DNA of 64,000 nucleotides from Zygnema cylindricum. Taxonomy: Eukaryota > Streptophyta > Zygnematophyceae > Zygnematales > Zygnemataceae. The DNA lies in NCBI GenBank assembly GCA_037447655.1, contig JBBHKE010000580.1:78250-142249 (forward strand), in the 5' to 3' direction. The notes under the pieces were generated by a model that was not told the DNA's origin, ran no database searches, and worked only from the letters and a program-made list of their open reading frames with translations. Position 1 is the stretch's first letter. Every line of letters starts with the position of its first letter. Positions 32,033 to 42,955 of the stretch are shown in pieces. Position numbers and translations under genes: made by a program.

Positions 32033-33772
32033 GACAGGACCGCACGGTCAGAGAAGTACTCATCACTAAGGTAGTTCGCGGCCACGTCTTGAAAAGTGCA
32101 TGGAATAAGGTTTTCCATGTTCGTCTTTGCATAGTTGTTGCACGTTTTTTCTTGCCCTAAACAATGTTTAGAACATTCGTTAGTTTACGTATTGCATGAT
32201 TAATCTTTGAAGGTGTTTTTCATCTAAATAGTTTGTTTACACACTACACGGGTACCAAAATCCTTTTTAATCTTATTTTTTATTTTCTGGTTTCTTGTTT
32301 CGTCACGCTTTCTGTTGTCCTAAACAAAGTATATTATCAGTGTGTGTTTTTGGGTTTGATGTTGTTTTTTACTGGTTGCAATACTTCTCTTTATTTCACT
32401 ACGTTTTTCATTCTAACAACAACCATAGGGTAATTTCATTAGCAACACAAATGTATCTCTTACCCGTGAGTTGGGATTTTTTCGTTTCGTGTGCTGGTGA
32501 CCACTTCGGTTCTTCTTCAACTCGGGTAGGCGTACTAATGTTTTGAAGATTCTTTCTTCGATTTTGGCCTCTTGTTGTAGCACGCTTTCTTTTGCCTTGA
32601 ACAAAGTATAGAACGTTGGTTAGTTTACTTATCTTATGATTAATCTTTTAGGACGCTTTTCATCTAATTTGTTTTTCTACACTCTACATGGGTACAAAAA
32701 CCCTTGTTAATCTTCATTATTCATTTTTAGTTTTTTGATTTGATTATTCACTCTTTTTGTTGCTCTAAACAAAGTGTACAGCCATCATGTGTCTACATGT
32801 ATTTCATGTCTCCGTGTCGTAATGTATGATTATTACTTCAGTGTGTTTTTCATCAAACAAAGTGTACAACATCGTATGTCTATGTGTTCACTGTTTCTTT
32901 TTCCTTTTTGCGTTATATCCCAACGTTTTCTCTTCACTATACATGAAACAACAACCATATCGTGCTTTTTTTAGCGACAAAGACGGATCACATACGTGAG
33001 AGTTGAACAGGTATTGCGTTTTATGTGCTTGCTGGCTCCCTCAGTTCTAGGTCTGCTCTAATTGGAGTATTATTGTGAATTATGTTGTTTTTATTTAGCT
33101 TCCACTCTGTGTAACTAATCTAATGTGCGCTTCTCATATCTTCGCCTTTTGAGCCACTTTTATTAACTGGGCCTACTATGAAATGGGACATGTACACAGT
33201 TTGTGTCACTTTTGGCGTACCGATCTTTCTTTTGAAGGTACCCGGTTGTTGAGGTGGCATGTTTGTAACTATGTTGTCGGTTTTTATGTTGTCGGTTCGT
33301 AGATTGTCGGTTCATAGTTACGGTTTACTCGCATTGTTTGCGTTTCTTGGTGCTTCGAAACGTGGCATTTTCATTAACCGGGCCTACTGTGTAACAGGAC
33401 ATGTTCACAGCTTGCGCCACTTTTGGCGTACCGGGCTTTATAAATGGCAAATAACGTGGCATTCAGGCAGTGGTCCGGCAAATTGTTTCGTTTAGCACCC
33501 AAGATCTGACAGTGAGAAATGATTGCCGAGGGGGTACTTTGTTAGTTTTCGGTGACGGGATGGGGCAGCCAAGTTCTGACGGTCAAAAACGATTGCCGAG
33601 GGGGTACTGTACTTTTGGAGTTACCCGGTAGGTGACGTGGGACGAGGGGCAACTTTACCCGTTTGTTGACGTCGACCGGGGTCCACGTCGTTTTCGGGTG
33701 CAGAAGAAGAGAAAGTCCGCCTATTTAAAGGTTTTCAAACGGACGACCAACGGCCTATAAACTTTATGTAGA
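32033..33772 (-). other. Helitron 5' half with internal repeats
   Basis: No gene recognised. About 180 bp near 32150-32330 recurs in diverged form at about 32590-32780 (AACAAAGTATAGAAC, GTTAGTTTAC, TGATTAATCTTT, ACACTACA/CATGGGTAC order). A ~75-bp unit ending CACTTTTGGCGTACCG occurs near 33150-33225 and again at 33370-33440. GATTGCCGAGGGGGTACT occurs twice near 33522 and 33591. A GC-richer stretch (33500-33720) sits next to the Helitron 5' end. Short open frames here look accidental. Confidence 0.5.
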
Positions 33773-34543
33773 TACAGCGATGGGTGTATTTAGGTGACAG
33801 CTAGGGGTCAAAATAACAAGTGGGTAACATTGAAACAGGTTAAGGGTCAAAGTAGCCGCCGAATTTAAGGCGTACGTCTTTATAACGTACTAATAGAGGT
33901 TTGGTACCTATTATGGTTCGTTTCGTACGATTTTTAGTACGAACGTCATAATTCAAATATGTAAGTTTCGTAGGTAGTTTCGCAAGTTAAATTTGCGACG
34001 CACGATCGTGCAAAGTCGCGTTTTGATTTGCGTGCACTTTTGCAAGTAATTGCTACGTTGTAAAATGTAGTGTTTGATTGGTTAGTAAATGCTACGTAGT
34101 TAGTGGGAGATTTCGCACGTTTTTGCATGGGTCAGTCCGAGTCCTTGCTTATCAATGATTTGCCCATGTAAAAGCATGTTCAACGGAGCGTTGACACAGG
34201 CATGGCGAGTCCAGGGCGATGATGGATAAATAGGAAAGTGTAAGAGGAGAGTAGACATCTTTTCCTTTGGGAAAAGTGTGTGGAAATTAAGATTGATCTT
34301 GGTCCTGAGCGATTAAAACCAAATTGGAGAAGTGGCATTTTGGCATTGAAATCTTTTACTAACTAAGTAGTGTTTTAGTAGTTAAGAAAAAGAACTGTTT
34401 AAGAGTGGAGAGCAGAGGAAAACACTTTAAAAGAAGGGTTGAGCCACGAGGGCAAGAGACCAAGCTAATGTTATGTGGACAGAAGCTTCTTCTAATTTAA
34501 AGTTTATCCTTATGTGAGTGCTTTCCAATGTGGATGTGTATTT
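32270..34543. repeat. 2274-bp direct duplication, first copy
   Basis: The segment, made of Helitron (32270-33772) and G1 3' LTR (33773-34543), recurs at 40544-42817 at a constant offset of 8274 bp. In the lines compared and in all translated frames no difference was found. The left edge lies inside the Helitron; the right edge breaks the LTR at GTGTATTT, where copia D tail sequence follows. Confidence 0.92.
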
Positions 34544-34755
34544 CCCTACAAAAATTTAATTTAGGAGAAGGAATTGGCTTAGTCATCATATCTGTTACCA
34601 TCTCTCTATCCGGTCTATATTCCAAACTAATTATTTTTTTCTCAACTTTCTCTCTAACAAAGCTCAAACGAACTGTCAATTCTCACTGACTACGACAAGT
34701 ATGAGAACTGCAAGACTAAACAAAAAGGTAGAATACAAAATATCATTTTTCAACA
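34544..34755 (-). repeat. copia D fragments (RNase H tail and LTR start)
   Basis: 34544-34671 matches the end of copia D's RNase H region (compare 34803-34927; REKVEKKIISLEYRPDREMVTDMMTKPIPSPKL on the minus strand). 34672-34755 is the first ~84 bp of a D-type LTR (TGTTGAAAAATGATA...CAGTGAGAATTGACAG on the minus strand). The order is not that of a normal element: the RNase H tail joins mid-LTR without the polypurine tract. It marks a rearrangement junction. Confidence 0.85.
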
Positions 34756-36741
34756 CTCCCCTTATTTTTTAGTCTATCTTTTCTTTCAGTCCAGACTTCT
34801 CCCTACAAAACATCAATTTGGGAGAGGGAATCGGTTTAGTCATCGTATCTGCTACCATCTCTCTATCCGGTCTATATTCCAAACTAATTATTTAATTCTC
34901 AACTTTCTCTCTAACAAAGCTCAAACGAATATCCATATGCTTTGCTTTAAAGTGATGCATAGGATTTGCTGCAATTGCAATCGCAGCTTGATTGTCACAA
35001 AATATCTTTTGCACTCCACTCTTCATATATCCTAGTTCTTGAAGCAAAGATTTCACCCACATCAATTCTTTCACAGCCGAACAAGAAGCCATATACTCAG
35101 CCTCCATGGTGGAATGAGCAATCACCTTTTGTTGCTTGCTGCTCCAACAGCAAGCCCCATTCCCAACATACAACACATACCCAGAAGTACACCTTCTTAT
35201 CGGAGCATCCCCATAACTGGTATCACTCCAAGTGGTGATGTCAGTATTATCCCCTCCCAAATGCAACCACAAATCTCTTGTTCCTATCAAGTACCGCATG
35301 ACCCTTTTGGCCGCTTCCCAATCTTTCTTCCTATGATCATTCAGACTCCTACTTAATACTCCCACATCTGCTGCAATATCAGGACGAATACAGTTCATAA
35401 AATAGATAAAACTACCGACAACCTGTCTGTACGGAATAGTTTGCATGAACTTGCTTTCCTCATGTCCTAACTCATTATCCAAGATCAAGACTCCCTCTTC
35501 TGAGCACCCCTCATTACCCTTCTTTAAGTCCATGGGAGTCATACAACTATTTGTTTTATCCATCTGAAATTTTTCAAGCATATTCCCTATTGCTTCTTTT
35601 TGAGTTAGTCTAATTGTTTTCTTCTCTCTATCTCTTTCCATCCGAATTCCCAAAATGTACTTTGCCTCTCCCAAGTCCTTCATTTCAAATCTACTGTTTA
35701 GATCCTTTTTCATCCTATTAATTTTCACCATTGATTTACTCAAAACAAGCAAATCATCCACATAGATAGCAATGAAAATTATACCTTTTCATCCTCAAAT
35801 AGATAGATGGAATGATCCAAACTGATTCGGATATATCCCAAACTCGTCAAAAACTCGTCCAACTTCTTGTTCCATTGACGTGGAGCTTGCTTTAGTCCAT
35901 AAAGAGACTTTATCAATCTGCACACCTTACTTTCTTCTCCCTTTTCAACAAATCCTTCCGGCTGTCGCATGAAGATCTCTTCTTCTAATTCCCCGTGTAA
36001 GAAAGCGGTTTTGATATCCATCTGGTGTACTTCCATGTCTTTCGCTGGCGCTAAACTAAGTAGAATCCGGACGGAGGGAAATCTAACAACCGGAGCGAAG
36101 GTCTCCTCATAATCGATTCCCTCTTTTTGTGTGAACCCCTTTGCCACTAATCTGGCTTTGTATCGCTTTATGGTGTTATCGGGATTGAGTTTCAACTTAA
36201 ATACCCACTTACATCCTTTCGGCTTTTTGTCCAGAGGGCAATCCACCAACTCCCATGTGTTTGCTTCCAAAATGGAAGTCATCTCATCATTAATGGCTGT
36301 CACCCATCTACTACTTTCCGGACTATTAATTGCCTCTGAGTAAGTCTGGGGTTCGCTAAAATGTGACATCTTAGTTACCTTGTTGTTCACTTGCCTCTCT
36401 TGAAGTCTCTTGCTACTTCTCTTTCCTCCTTCAAACTCTGATGCTGGGATGGAGGGTAATCTCGGATTTCTCCGAACGACTTCATTTTCTCCCCTATCCG
36501 TGGAGTCCATCTCCGGACGTTCATCATCTTTTTCTTGTCTTTCCTCGGGTTGAATTGGAAGTAGTGTCTCTAAGAGAGGATCACTCTCTATCAGATTTTT
36601 CTCTTTCTCTGCAAGGTCAGGCTGAACCGGAGTTCGGTTAGAAGAATCTGAATCTAACTCAATTTCTGATTCAATTCTAATTTTGACCGGTTTAGTGTAC
36701 TTAAAGGGATCTATGGACTTTCCTTCGTCCATAACTACCAA
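34756..36741 (-). pseudogene. copia D RT and RNase H
   Basis: 35779-36741 (320 residues) runs from the INT/RT linker (VVMDEGKSIDPFKYTKPVKIRIESE) through CKWVFKLKLNPDNTIKRYKARLVAKGFTQKEGIDYEETFAPVVRFPSVRILLSLA and YGLKQAPRQWNKKLDEF. One base is missing at about 35790, after which the frame 34892-35761 gives MDDLLVLSKS (from YVDDLLVLSKS), the KHMDIRLSF region and RNase H (TTWSDTSYGDAP, STMEAEYMA, DNQAAIAIA). A TAA after REKVEN at about 34892 truncates the tail, which otherwise continues to the polypurine tract. Confidence 0.88.
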
Positions 36742-37980
36742 GTGTTTTACTAGAATTATGTCTTCTCTTCCGAGATCATAAACTCTTTACCCCTTTACAT
36801 TTTCATCATACCCAAGTAAGTATCCCGGCTTTCCTCTAGCATCTAACTTCCTATCAGATTTTTCTGTGTTTAGACTAAACACTTAACTTCCAAACACCTT
36901 TAAGTGTGAAATATCGGGTTTTCTCCCGGTCCATCTTTCATAAGGTGTTTGGCCTTTTACGGCTGAGGTAAGGACTTTATTTTTGAGATAGTTAGCACAA
37001 TTCATAGCCTCTGCCCAAAAACTTTTCCTTATCTTTTTATCTGTCAACATACTACAAGCACTATCACTTAATGTCCGATTAAGTCTCTCGGCTACACCGT
37101 TTTGTTTTGGATTCTTTGGGACAGTCTTTTGGTGTTAAACCCCTTCCTCTTTCAAGTAATCCTCAAACTCATTAGAAGTGAATTCCCCCCCATTATCACT
37201 TCTCACTCTCTTTATAGGTGTCTCATGCAACTTTTCACTCCAAGCTTTATACTCCTTAAAATAAGCCGAAGCCTCAGATTTGTTTTTCAAGAAGTATACT
37301 CTAGAGTATCTAGACCAATCATCAGTGATAGTAAGCATAAATCTTTTCCCTCCAACTGATGGCACTTTGGCCGGTCCCCATATGTCAGTATGAACCAAAT
37401 CTAAATCCTTTTCACCCTTATATGTTGCGGCTTTTGGAGAAGGCAATCAGTGGGCTTTTCCTTGAGCACACCCACTACAATCATCCAAAGTCTCATTATC
37501 TCCAAAATGTATGCCCTCAACTACACCCATTTTCTTCATTTCCTTCAATCTATCTAGATGCACATGTCCCAATCTTTTATGCCACATCATCAAATCACTT
37601 ACACCAGCATAGTAAACTCCCGTCTTTCCATTACTCAAATTCAGCCAAAACATTCCTTGGCTACCCTTTTCAGCTGTGAAGTACACTTCATCCTCATAGC
37701 TAGCAACAAAGACTCCCTTTTTAGTACTAGTTTCAAAACCCTTATCATCTAAGACCGAAATAGAGATAAGATTCTTGTTCAACTCTAGGATAAAAAGAAC
37801 ATCAGAGAAAGTGACTATGGATGCCTTTCCATCAACTAAGACTCTCAGATCCACAGATCCCACTAAATTAGTGGTGACTATTCTCCCATCCCCGTACTCT
37901 ATCTCTACAGTAGGGATCTTTCTCATTTTGGTAAACAATGGTTTTTCTCTACACATATGCATAGAGGCTCCTGAAATCAA
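36742..37980 (-). pseudogene. copia D protease end and integrase
   Basis: 37447-37980 begins just after the protease active site (SGASMHMCREKPLFTKMRKIPTVEIEYGDG) and contains the zinc-finger region MMWHKRLGHVHLDRLKEMKKMGVVEG and CSGCAQGKAH. A TGA replaces the Arg codon there (37444-37446). 37135-37446 holds the integrase core: DLVHTDIWGPAKVPSVGGKRFMLTITDDWSRYSRVYFLKNKSEA and RSDNGGEFTSNEFEDYLKEEGV. The C-terminal part to 36742 has a stop in the VKGYRVYDL motif. Confidence 0.86.
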
Positions 37981-39157
37981 TAATCCATCTTTCTTCTGGA
38001 GCTTCTCTTACTCCACCGAAAGCACACTTTTGCCTCCTTGGAATCTCTAACTCACCTTTCACCTCCAGCTCCTCGTTGAGGAGGAGTTCTCCATCGTCCT
38101 CATCGGAGTCCTCTCCGATGACTTGTGTTGCCACAAATGCCTTATTTTTCTTTGCGGCTGGTTTTCTGACATGTTCGTCGTCCAATCTCAGCTCTGTCAG
38201 TTTAGTACACTCTGCCATGTAATGTCCCGGCTTCTTACAAAAGTGACAAAGCCTCTTCGGAGGCCTCGATCCAAATCCTTCCGATTGATTTCCTCTTCCT
38301 CCTCCACCAAAGTTTCCATAAGGTTTATTGGAATCCTTATCTCTCCAATTAGTTCCAGCAACCAACGCTTGAACACTCTTTCCTCCTCTCCGAATCTCAA
38401 TTGTGTTTTCTCGAACTAAAATCATTCCCACAACGGAGTTCCAGATCCATCGATGATCTGGCAAGTCTTGAACCCTGTTAACAATGTTTTCATAATCATC
38501 TGGGAGTTTCATTAACAAAGTATTCACCTTCTCTTTCTCGGTCTCCCTTTTCCCTGCACTCTCCAACTCCATAAATAACCCGGCCAAGTCATTACAAAAA
38601 TCTAACATCTTTCCCCCTTTGTACACATATGTCTGTACAAACTGACTTGCCAGCTTCTGCTGTTGAATCGTACCACTCTTGTAAATGCTGACAAGAGCCT
38701 CCCACAACTCGTTCGCCCTATCCACATGAAGATGAGGTGTAGCCACTGCTTGGGTGAGACGCCTGAGAATAAAATGAGTGGCCACGGTATTGTTGAAATC
38801 CCAGATTACACTATCATTAGCCTCGGTATTCTTAACATCTGCAGCCAAAACCGATCCAGTAGGCTTCGGTGTGAGTTTCTCCTTCCCCTTCTCCTTCCCT
38901 ATGTCCGGCACGATGCTTTCTCCAACATCCTCTTCAACCTTTGCCCCCGCAGATCCTCCTATGAACCGCGATCCTTCAAACCCTGGTGAAACTCCCAATT
39001 TTGTGGATGGCCGACGCACACGACCTCTCACAATGCCCCAAAGTCGTTTTTCAACCAGTGCACCCCTTATCATGGTTTCCCAATAAATGAACCCTGTTCT
39101 ATTAAAAATGGGCACCCTACAGGGTGGGCCCATAACCTGAAATTCTGTGATCTCCAT
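37949..39157 (-). pseudogene. copia D Gag and start of protease, 402 residues
   Basis: This is the most complete Gag in the window. It starts MEITEFQVMGPPCRVPIF at an ATG 12 bp inside the 5' LTR. A basic/proline-rich N-terminus is followed by the UBN2-type capsid region (AVATPHLHVDRANELWEALVSIYKSGTIQQQKLASQFVQTYVYKGGKMLDFCNDLAGLFMELESAGK). A canonical CCHC zinc knuckle, CHFCKKPGHYMAEC, and an acidic linker EDSDEDDGELLLNEELE come next. One extra T turns IIDSGAS into IIDFRSL at the protease site. Until then the frame is intact. Confidence 0.88.
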
Positions 39158-40257
39158 TGGTCCACAAAATGTCCAGCTTATATGAAGCCTCTAGGATAAT
39201 ATTTGCAGTTTTGACTTTGGCAATGAATAAGTGCCAGTCTGACACGCAAAAACTCTGATCGACTACACTTCTATGTAGCCTGGACTCCCCTAAGTCCGCA
39301 GCAAAAAGAATCACTGAATTTGCTCACCTGAGCATTAAGTTATGGCTGTTCAAAGACAGCATATTTGTACAGATGGCCTCTAGGAGAGAGGACTTTTTCA
39401 AATTTTGCCTAAGTCCTGAAAAAATCCTAATAGCTACTCTAAACCAATCAACGTGAAGTATCCTAATTAGTGTACATATAAATTACAGCAGCCGTCGTAC
39501 TTTATGTACGGATATATTCAGCACCATTCTTGGTCTGCCACGTGGCAAAAATAGGTTAATAGCATTCTGTCACTTTTCTCTTCCGGCATCCTATAGGATG
39601 ATGCCACGTGTCATTTCCTTCCAATTCGCCGAACTTCTTCCAGATAGTCGTTCCGGCATACCGGCACTCACGCGTGCCGTCCGTTCTTTTCACGGTGATC
39701 AATTTCAGCAGTTCGATCTGACGGCGCGCCGAATAAATGTTGACCGTTGAATTTCACCGGTCAAATTTCCTTGTTGACCGTTGAATTTCGACGGTCAACA
39801 TTCCGTGTTGACCGTTTAAATTTTCTTCTTGCTTCGCGAGTCGTCGATCGCGACATTTAATTTCGTCCGTCGAAATCAAATGTCTGTTTCATTTATTTCG
39901 TGCGGTACTGCATTTCGTGCGGTACCATACGTTCTATGTTTTGTTTCATTTCGTAAGTCGCTTTAAAGGAAAGAAGTCGCCATGTATATTTTATATAATT
40001 ATCAAACATACTCTATACAACGAATCATCAAGACGTAACGGATAAGGCGAACGCCTATTCCGTACGGCCCATGTCAAGAGGTTTCAGGATCAAATCCTGG
40101 CTGTGTCAATAAAACTTTTGCAGGAGCTTTTGTCTTCTGTATATCTTCTCATCTGTCTAAGGTAGCCATGGCTGCCTGTCAATTCTCAGTGACTACGACA
40201 AGTATGGGGACTGTAAGACTAAACAAAAGGTAGAATACAAAATATCACTTTTCAACA
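39146..40257 (-). repeat. 5' LTR of copia D
   Basis: 1112 bp, minus-strand TGTTGAAAAGTGATATTTTG...GGAGATCACA. T-arm-like TCAGGATCAAATCCTGG at 40084-40100, CCATGGCT near 40168, and three TGTTGACCGTT units around 39737-39815. It is bordered by D internal sequence on both sides: Gag to the left, and another copy's RNase H tail with polypurine tract to the right. Confidence 0.9.
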
Positions 40258-40543
40258 CTCCCCTTATTTTCTAGTCTATCTTTTCTTTCAGTCCACACTT
40301 CTCCCTACAAAAAGTTAATTTAGGAGAAGGAACTAGCTTAGTTATCATATCTGCTACCATCTCTCTATCCGGTCTATATTCCAAACTAATTATTTTATTC
40401 TCAACTTTCTCTCTAACAAAGCTCAAGCGAATATCCATATGCTTTGCTTTAAAGTGATGCTTAGGATTTGCTGCAATTGCAATCGCAGCTTGATTGTCAC
40501 AAAATATCTTTTGCACTCCACTCTTCATATATCCCAGCTCTTG
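40258..40543 (-). pseudogene. second copia D internal fragment (RNase H end)
   Basis: Directly beyond the 5' LTR lies a polypurine tract (CTCCCCTTATTTT on plus, 40258-40270). It is followed by an 85-residue minus-strand frame: VQKIFCDNQAAIAIAANPKHHFKAKHMDIRLSFVREKVENKIISLEYRPDREMVADM. It is the 3' end of a second D-type element and lacks the TAA seen in D. It breaks off at 40543 in CAGCTCTTGA and joins Helitron sequence. Confidence 0.88.
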
Positions 40544-42817
40544 ATCTTATTTTTTATTTTCTGGTTTCTTGTTTCGTCACGCTTTCTGTTGTCCTAAACA
40601 AAGTATATTATCAGTGTGTGTTTTTGGGTTTGATGTTGTTTTTTACTGGTTGCAATACTTCTCTTTATTTCACTACGTTTTTCATTCTAACAACAACCAT
40701 AGGGTAATTTCATTAGCAACACAAATGTATCTCTTACCCGTGAGTTGGGATTTTTTCGTTTCGTGTGCTGGTGACCACTTCGGTTCTTCTTCAACTCGGG
40801 TAGGCGTACTAATGTTTTGAAGATTCTTTCTTCGATTTTGGCCTCTTGTTGTAGCACGCTTTCTTTTGCCTTGAACAAAGTATAGAACGTTGGTTAGTTT
40901 ACTTATCTTATGATTAATCTTTTAGGACGCTTTTCATCTAATTTGTTTTTCTACACTCTACATGGGTACAAAAACCCTTGTTAATCTTCATTATTCATTT
41001 TTAGTTTTTTGATTTGATTATTCACTCTTTTTGTTGCTCTAAACAAAGTGTACAGCCATCATGTGTCTACATGTATTTCATGTCTCCGTGTCGTAATGTA
41101 TGATTATTACTTCAGTGTGTTTTTCATCAAACAAAGTGTACAACATCGTATGTCTATGTGTTCACTGTTTCTTTTTCCTTTTTGCGTTATATCCCAACGT
41201 TTTCTCTTCACTATACATGAAACAACAACCATATCGTGCTTTTTTTAGCGACAAAGACGGATCACATACGTGAGAGTTGAACAGGTATTGCGTTTTATGT
41301 GCTTGCTGGCTCCCTCAGTTCTAGGTCTGCTCTAATTGGAGTATTATTGTGAATTATGTTGTTTTTATTTAGCTTCCACTCTGTGTAACTAATCTAATGT
41401 GCGCTTCTCATATCTTCGCCTTTTGAGCCACTTTTATTAACTGGGCCTACTATGAAATGGGACATGTACACAGTTTGTGTCACTTTTGGCGTACCGATCT
41501 TTCTTTTGAAGGTACCCGGTTGTTGAGGTGGCATGTTTGTAACTATGTTGTCGGTTTTTATGTTGTCGGTTCGTAGATTGTCGGTTCATAGTTACGGTTT
41601 ACTCGCATTGTTTGCGTTTCTTGGTGCTTCGAAACGTGGCATTTTCATTAACCGGGCCTACTGTGTAACAGGACATGTTCACAGCTTGCGCCACTTTTGG
41701 CGTACCGGGCTTTATAAATGGCAAATAACGTGGCATTCAGGCAGTGGTCCGGCAAATTGTTTCGTTTAGCACCCAAGATCTGACAGTGAGAAATGATTGC
41801 CGAGGGGGTACTTTGTTAGTTTTCGGTGACGGGATGGGGCAGCCAAGTTCTGACGGTCAAAAACGATTGCCGAGGGGGTACTGTACTTTTGGAGTTACCC
41901 GGTAGGTGACGTGGGACGAGGGGCAACTTTACCCGTTTGTTGACGTCGACCGGGGTCCACGTCGTTTTCGGGTGCAGAAGAAGAGAAAGTCCGCCTATTT
42001 AAAGGTTTTCAAACGGACGACCAACGGCCTATAAACTTTATGTAGATACAGCGATGGGTGTATTTAGGTGACAGCTAGGGGTCAAAATAACAAGTGGGTA
42101 ACATTGAAACAGGTTAAGGGTCAAAGTAGCCGCCGAATTTAAGGCGTACGTCTTTATAACGTACTAATAGAGGTTTGGTACCTATTATGGTTCGTTTCGT
42201 ACGATTTTTAGTACGAACGTCATAATTCAAATATGTAAGTTTCGTAGGTAGTTTCGCAAGTTAAATTTGCGACGCACGATCGTGCAAAGTCGCGTTTTGA
42301 TTTGCGTGCACTTTTGCAAGTAATTGCTACGTTGTAAAATGTAGTGTTTGATTGGTTAGTAAATGCTACGTAGTTAGTGGGAGATTTCGCACGTTTTTGC
42401 ATGGGTCAGTCCGAGTCCTTGCTTATCAATGATTTGCCCATGTAAAAGCATGTTCAACGGAGCGTTGACACAGGCATGGCGAGTCCAGGGCGATGATGGA
42501 TAAATAGGAAAGTGTAAGAGGAGAGTAGACATCTTTTCCTTTGGGAAAAGTGTGTGGAAATTAAGATTGATCTTGGTCCTGAGCGATTAAAACCAAATTG
42601 GAGAAGTGGCATTTTGGCATTGAAATCTTTTACTAACTAAGTAGTGTTTTAGTAGTTAAGAAAAAGAACTGTTTAAGAGTGGAGAGCAGAGGAAAACACT
42701 TTAAAAGAAGGGTTGAGCCACGAGGGCAAGAGACCAAGCTAATGTTATGTGGACAGAAGCTTCTTCTAATTTAAAGTTTATCCTTATGTGAGTGCTTTCC
42801 AATGTGGATGTGTATTT
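40544..42817. repeat. 2274-bp direct duplication, second copy
   Basis: It matches 32270-34543 at a constant offset of 8274 bp with no difference found. Helitron part 40544-42046, G1 LTR part from 42047. Here the LTR continues past the duplication edge to its true end CTGTTACA at 42889 and then G1's target duplication. This copy is therefore the one in the original chromosomal position. Confidence 0.92.
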
Positions 42818-42889
42818 TCCAATGTGCGGAATGTGTGGTTAAAATTGTTTGTAGTAATGGGATTTCTAAGAGTAGGAGATCCTGTTACA
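42047..42889 (+). repeat. 3' LTR of gypsy G1, terminal part
   Basis: It continues from TACAGCGATGGG (the base after the Helitron insertion point) to GATCCTGTTACA, colinear with the 5' LTR end (about 17514-18359). It is followed by GACCG, one mismatch from the GGCCG before the 5' LTR, and then by the right end of miniature element B. Confidence 0.9.
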
Positions 42890-42955
42890 GACCGTCAATA
42901 AAAAACTATATTTCTTCTTTGATGGAAGTCCACCCTAAGTTCGATGTAACGCTTA

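Larger units (their letters stand above)
29970..33772 (-). mobile_element. Helitron, non-functional, inserted in G1 3' LTR
   Basis: On the minus strand it starts TCTACATAAAGTTTATA (33772) and ends with an 8-bp hairpin (plus 29981-29999, ATGCCCGT/ACGGGCAT), seven bases, then CTAG (29970-29973). It sits between host A and T with no target duplication, as rolling-circle Helitrons do; the uninterrupted 5' LTR shows the empty site. It carries the end of a helicase gene and a copia D-type LTR (30923-32032). Its 5' half (32033-33772) has internal direct repeats but no recognisable gene. It is 3803 bp with the LTR and 2693 bp without. Confidence 0.88.
29849..34543 (+). repeat. 3' LTR of gypsy G1, first copy, split by the Helitron
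   Basis: 29849-29969 and 33773-34543 together match the 5' LTR from its first base. The two parts rejoin exactly as AAAAGA + TACAGCGATGGG, against AAAAGATATAGCGATGGG in the 5' LTR. The LTR is then broken at 34543, about 72 bp short of its end, where copia D sequence begins. The complete end is found only in the second copy (42047-42889). Confidence 0.88.
34756..40257 (-). mobile_element. Ty1/copia retrotransposon D
   Basis: On the minus strand: complete 5' LTR (40257-39146), Gag, protease, integrase, RT, RNase H, polypurine tract (34768-34756), then only 84 bp of 3' LTR. The best preserved copia of the window: about five single lesions separate it from one long polyprotein (T insertion after WIID, R-to-stop before LPSPK, Y-to-stop in DVKGYRVY, A deletion in DEKG, K-to-stop in REKVENK). 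Beyond its 5' LTR another D internal tail follows (40258-40543), a tandem sharing one LTR. No target duplication is visible. Confidence 0.88.
17392..42889 (+). mobile_element. Ty3/gypsy retrotransposon G1 with nested insertions
   Basis: The 5' LTR is 17392-18359. The 3' LTR starts at 29849 and, after Helitron and duplication, ends at 42889. LTR termini are perfect 8-bp inverted repeats TGTAACAG...CTGTTACA at the 5' LTR start and LTR ends. The flanking five bases are GGCCG (17387-17391) and GACCG (42890-42894), a target duplication with one G-to-A change. Internal order is PBS, Gag, protease, RT, [copia C], RNase H, integrase, polypurine tract (29830-29848), as in Ty3/gypsy. All frames are broken. 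Confidence 0.9.
16772..42935 (+). mobile_element. PIF/Harbinger-type miniature element B, split by gypsy G1
   Basis: The left half 16772-17391 starts GGGTGGACTTCCAT after TAA (16769-16771). The right end 42895-42935 finishes ATGGAAGTCCACCC before TAA (42936-42938). The two ends are inverted repeats of each other. The 25.5 kb between them is gypsy G1 and what inserted into it. Without G1 the element is about 661 bp. It is non-coding. It shows that G1 inserted into a pre-existing miniature element. Confidence 0.82.

Noticed and set aside
32233-33495. Several 60-85-residue frames in the Helitron 5' half, repeated identically at 40.5-41.8 kb
   Set aside because: The identity comes from the DNA duplication; no family recognised, AT-driven composition, no start context or splice structure.
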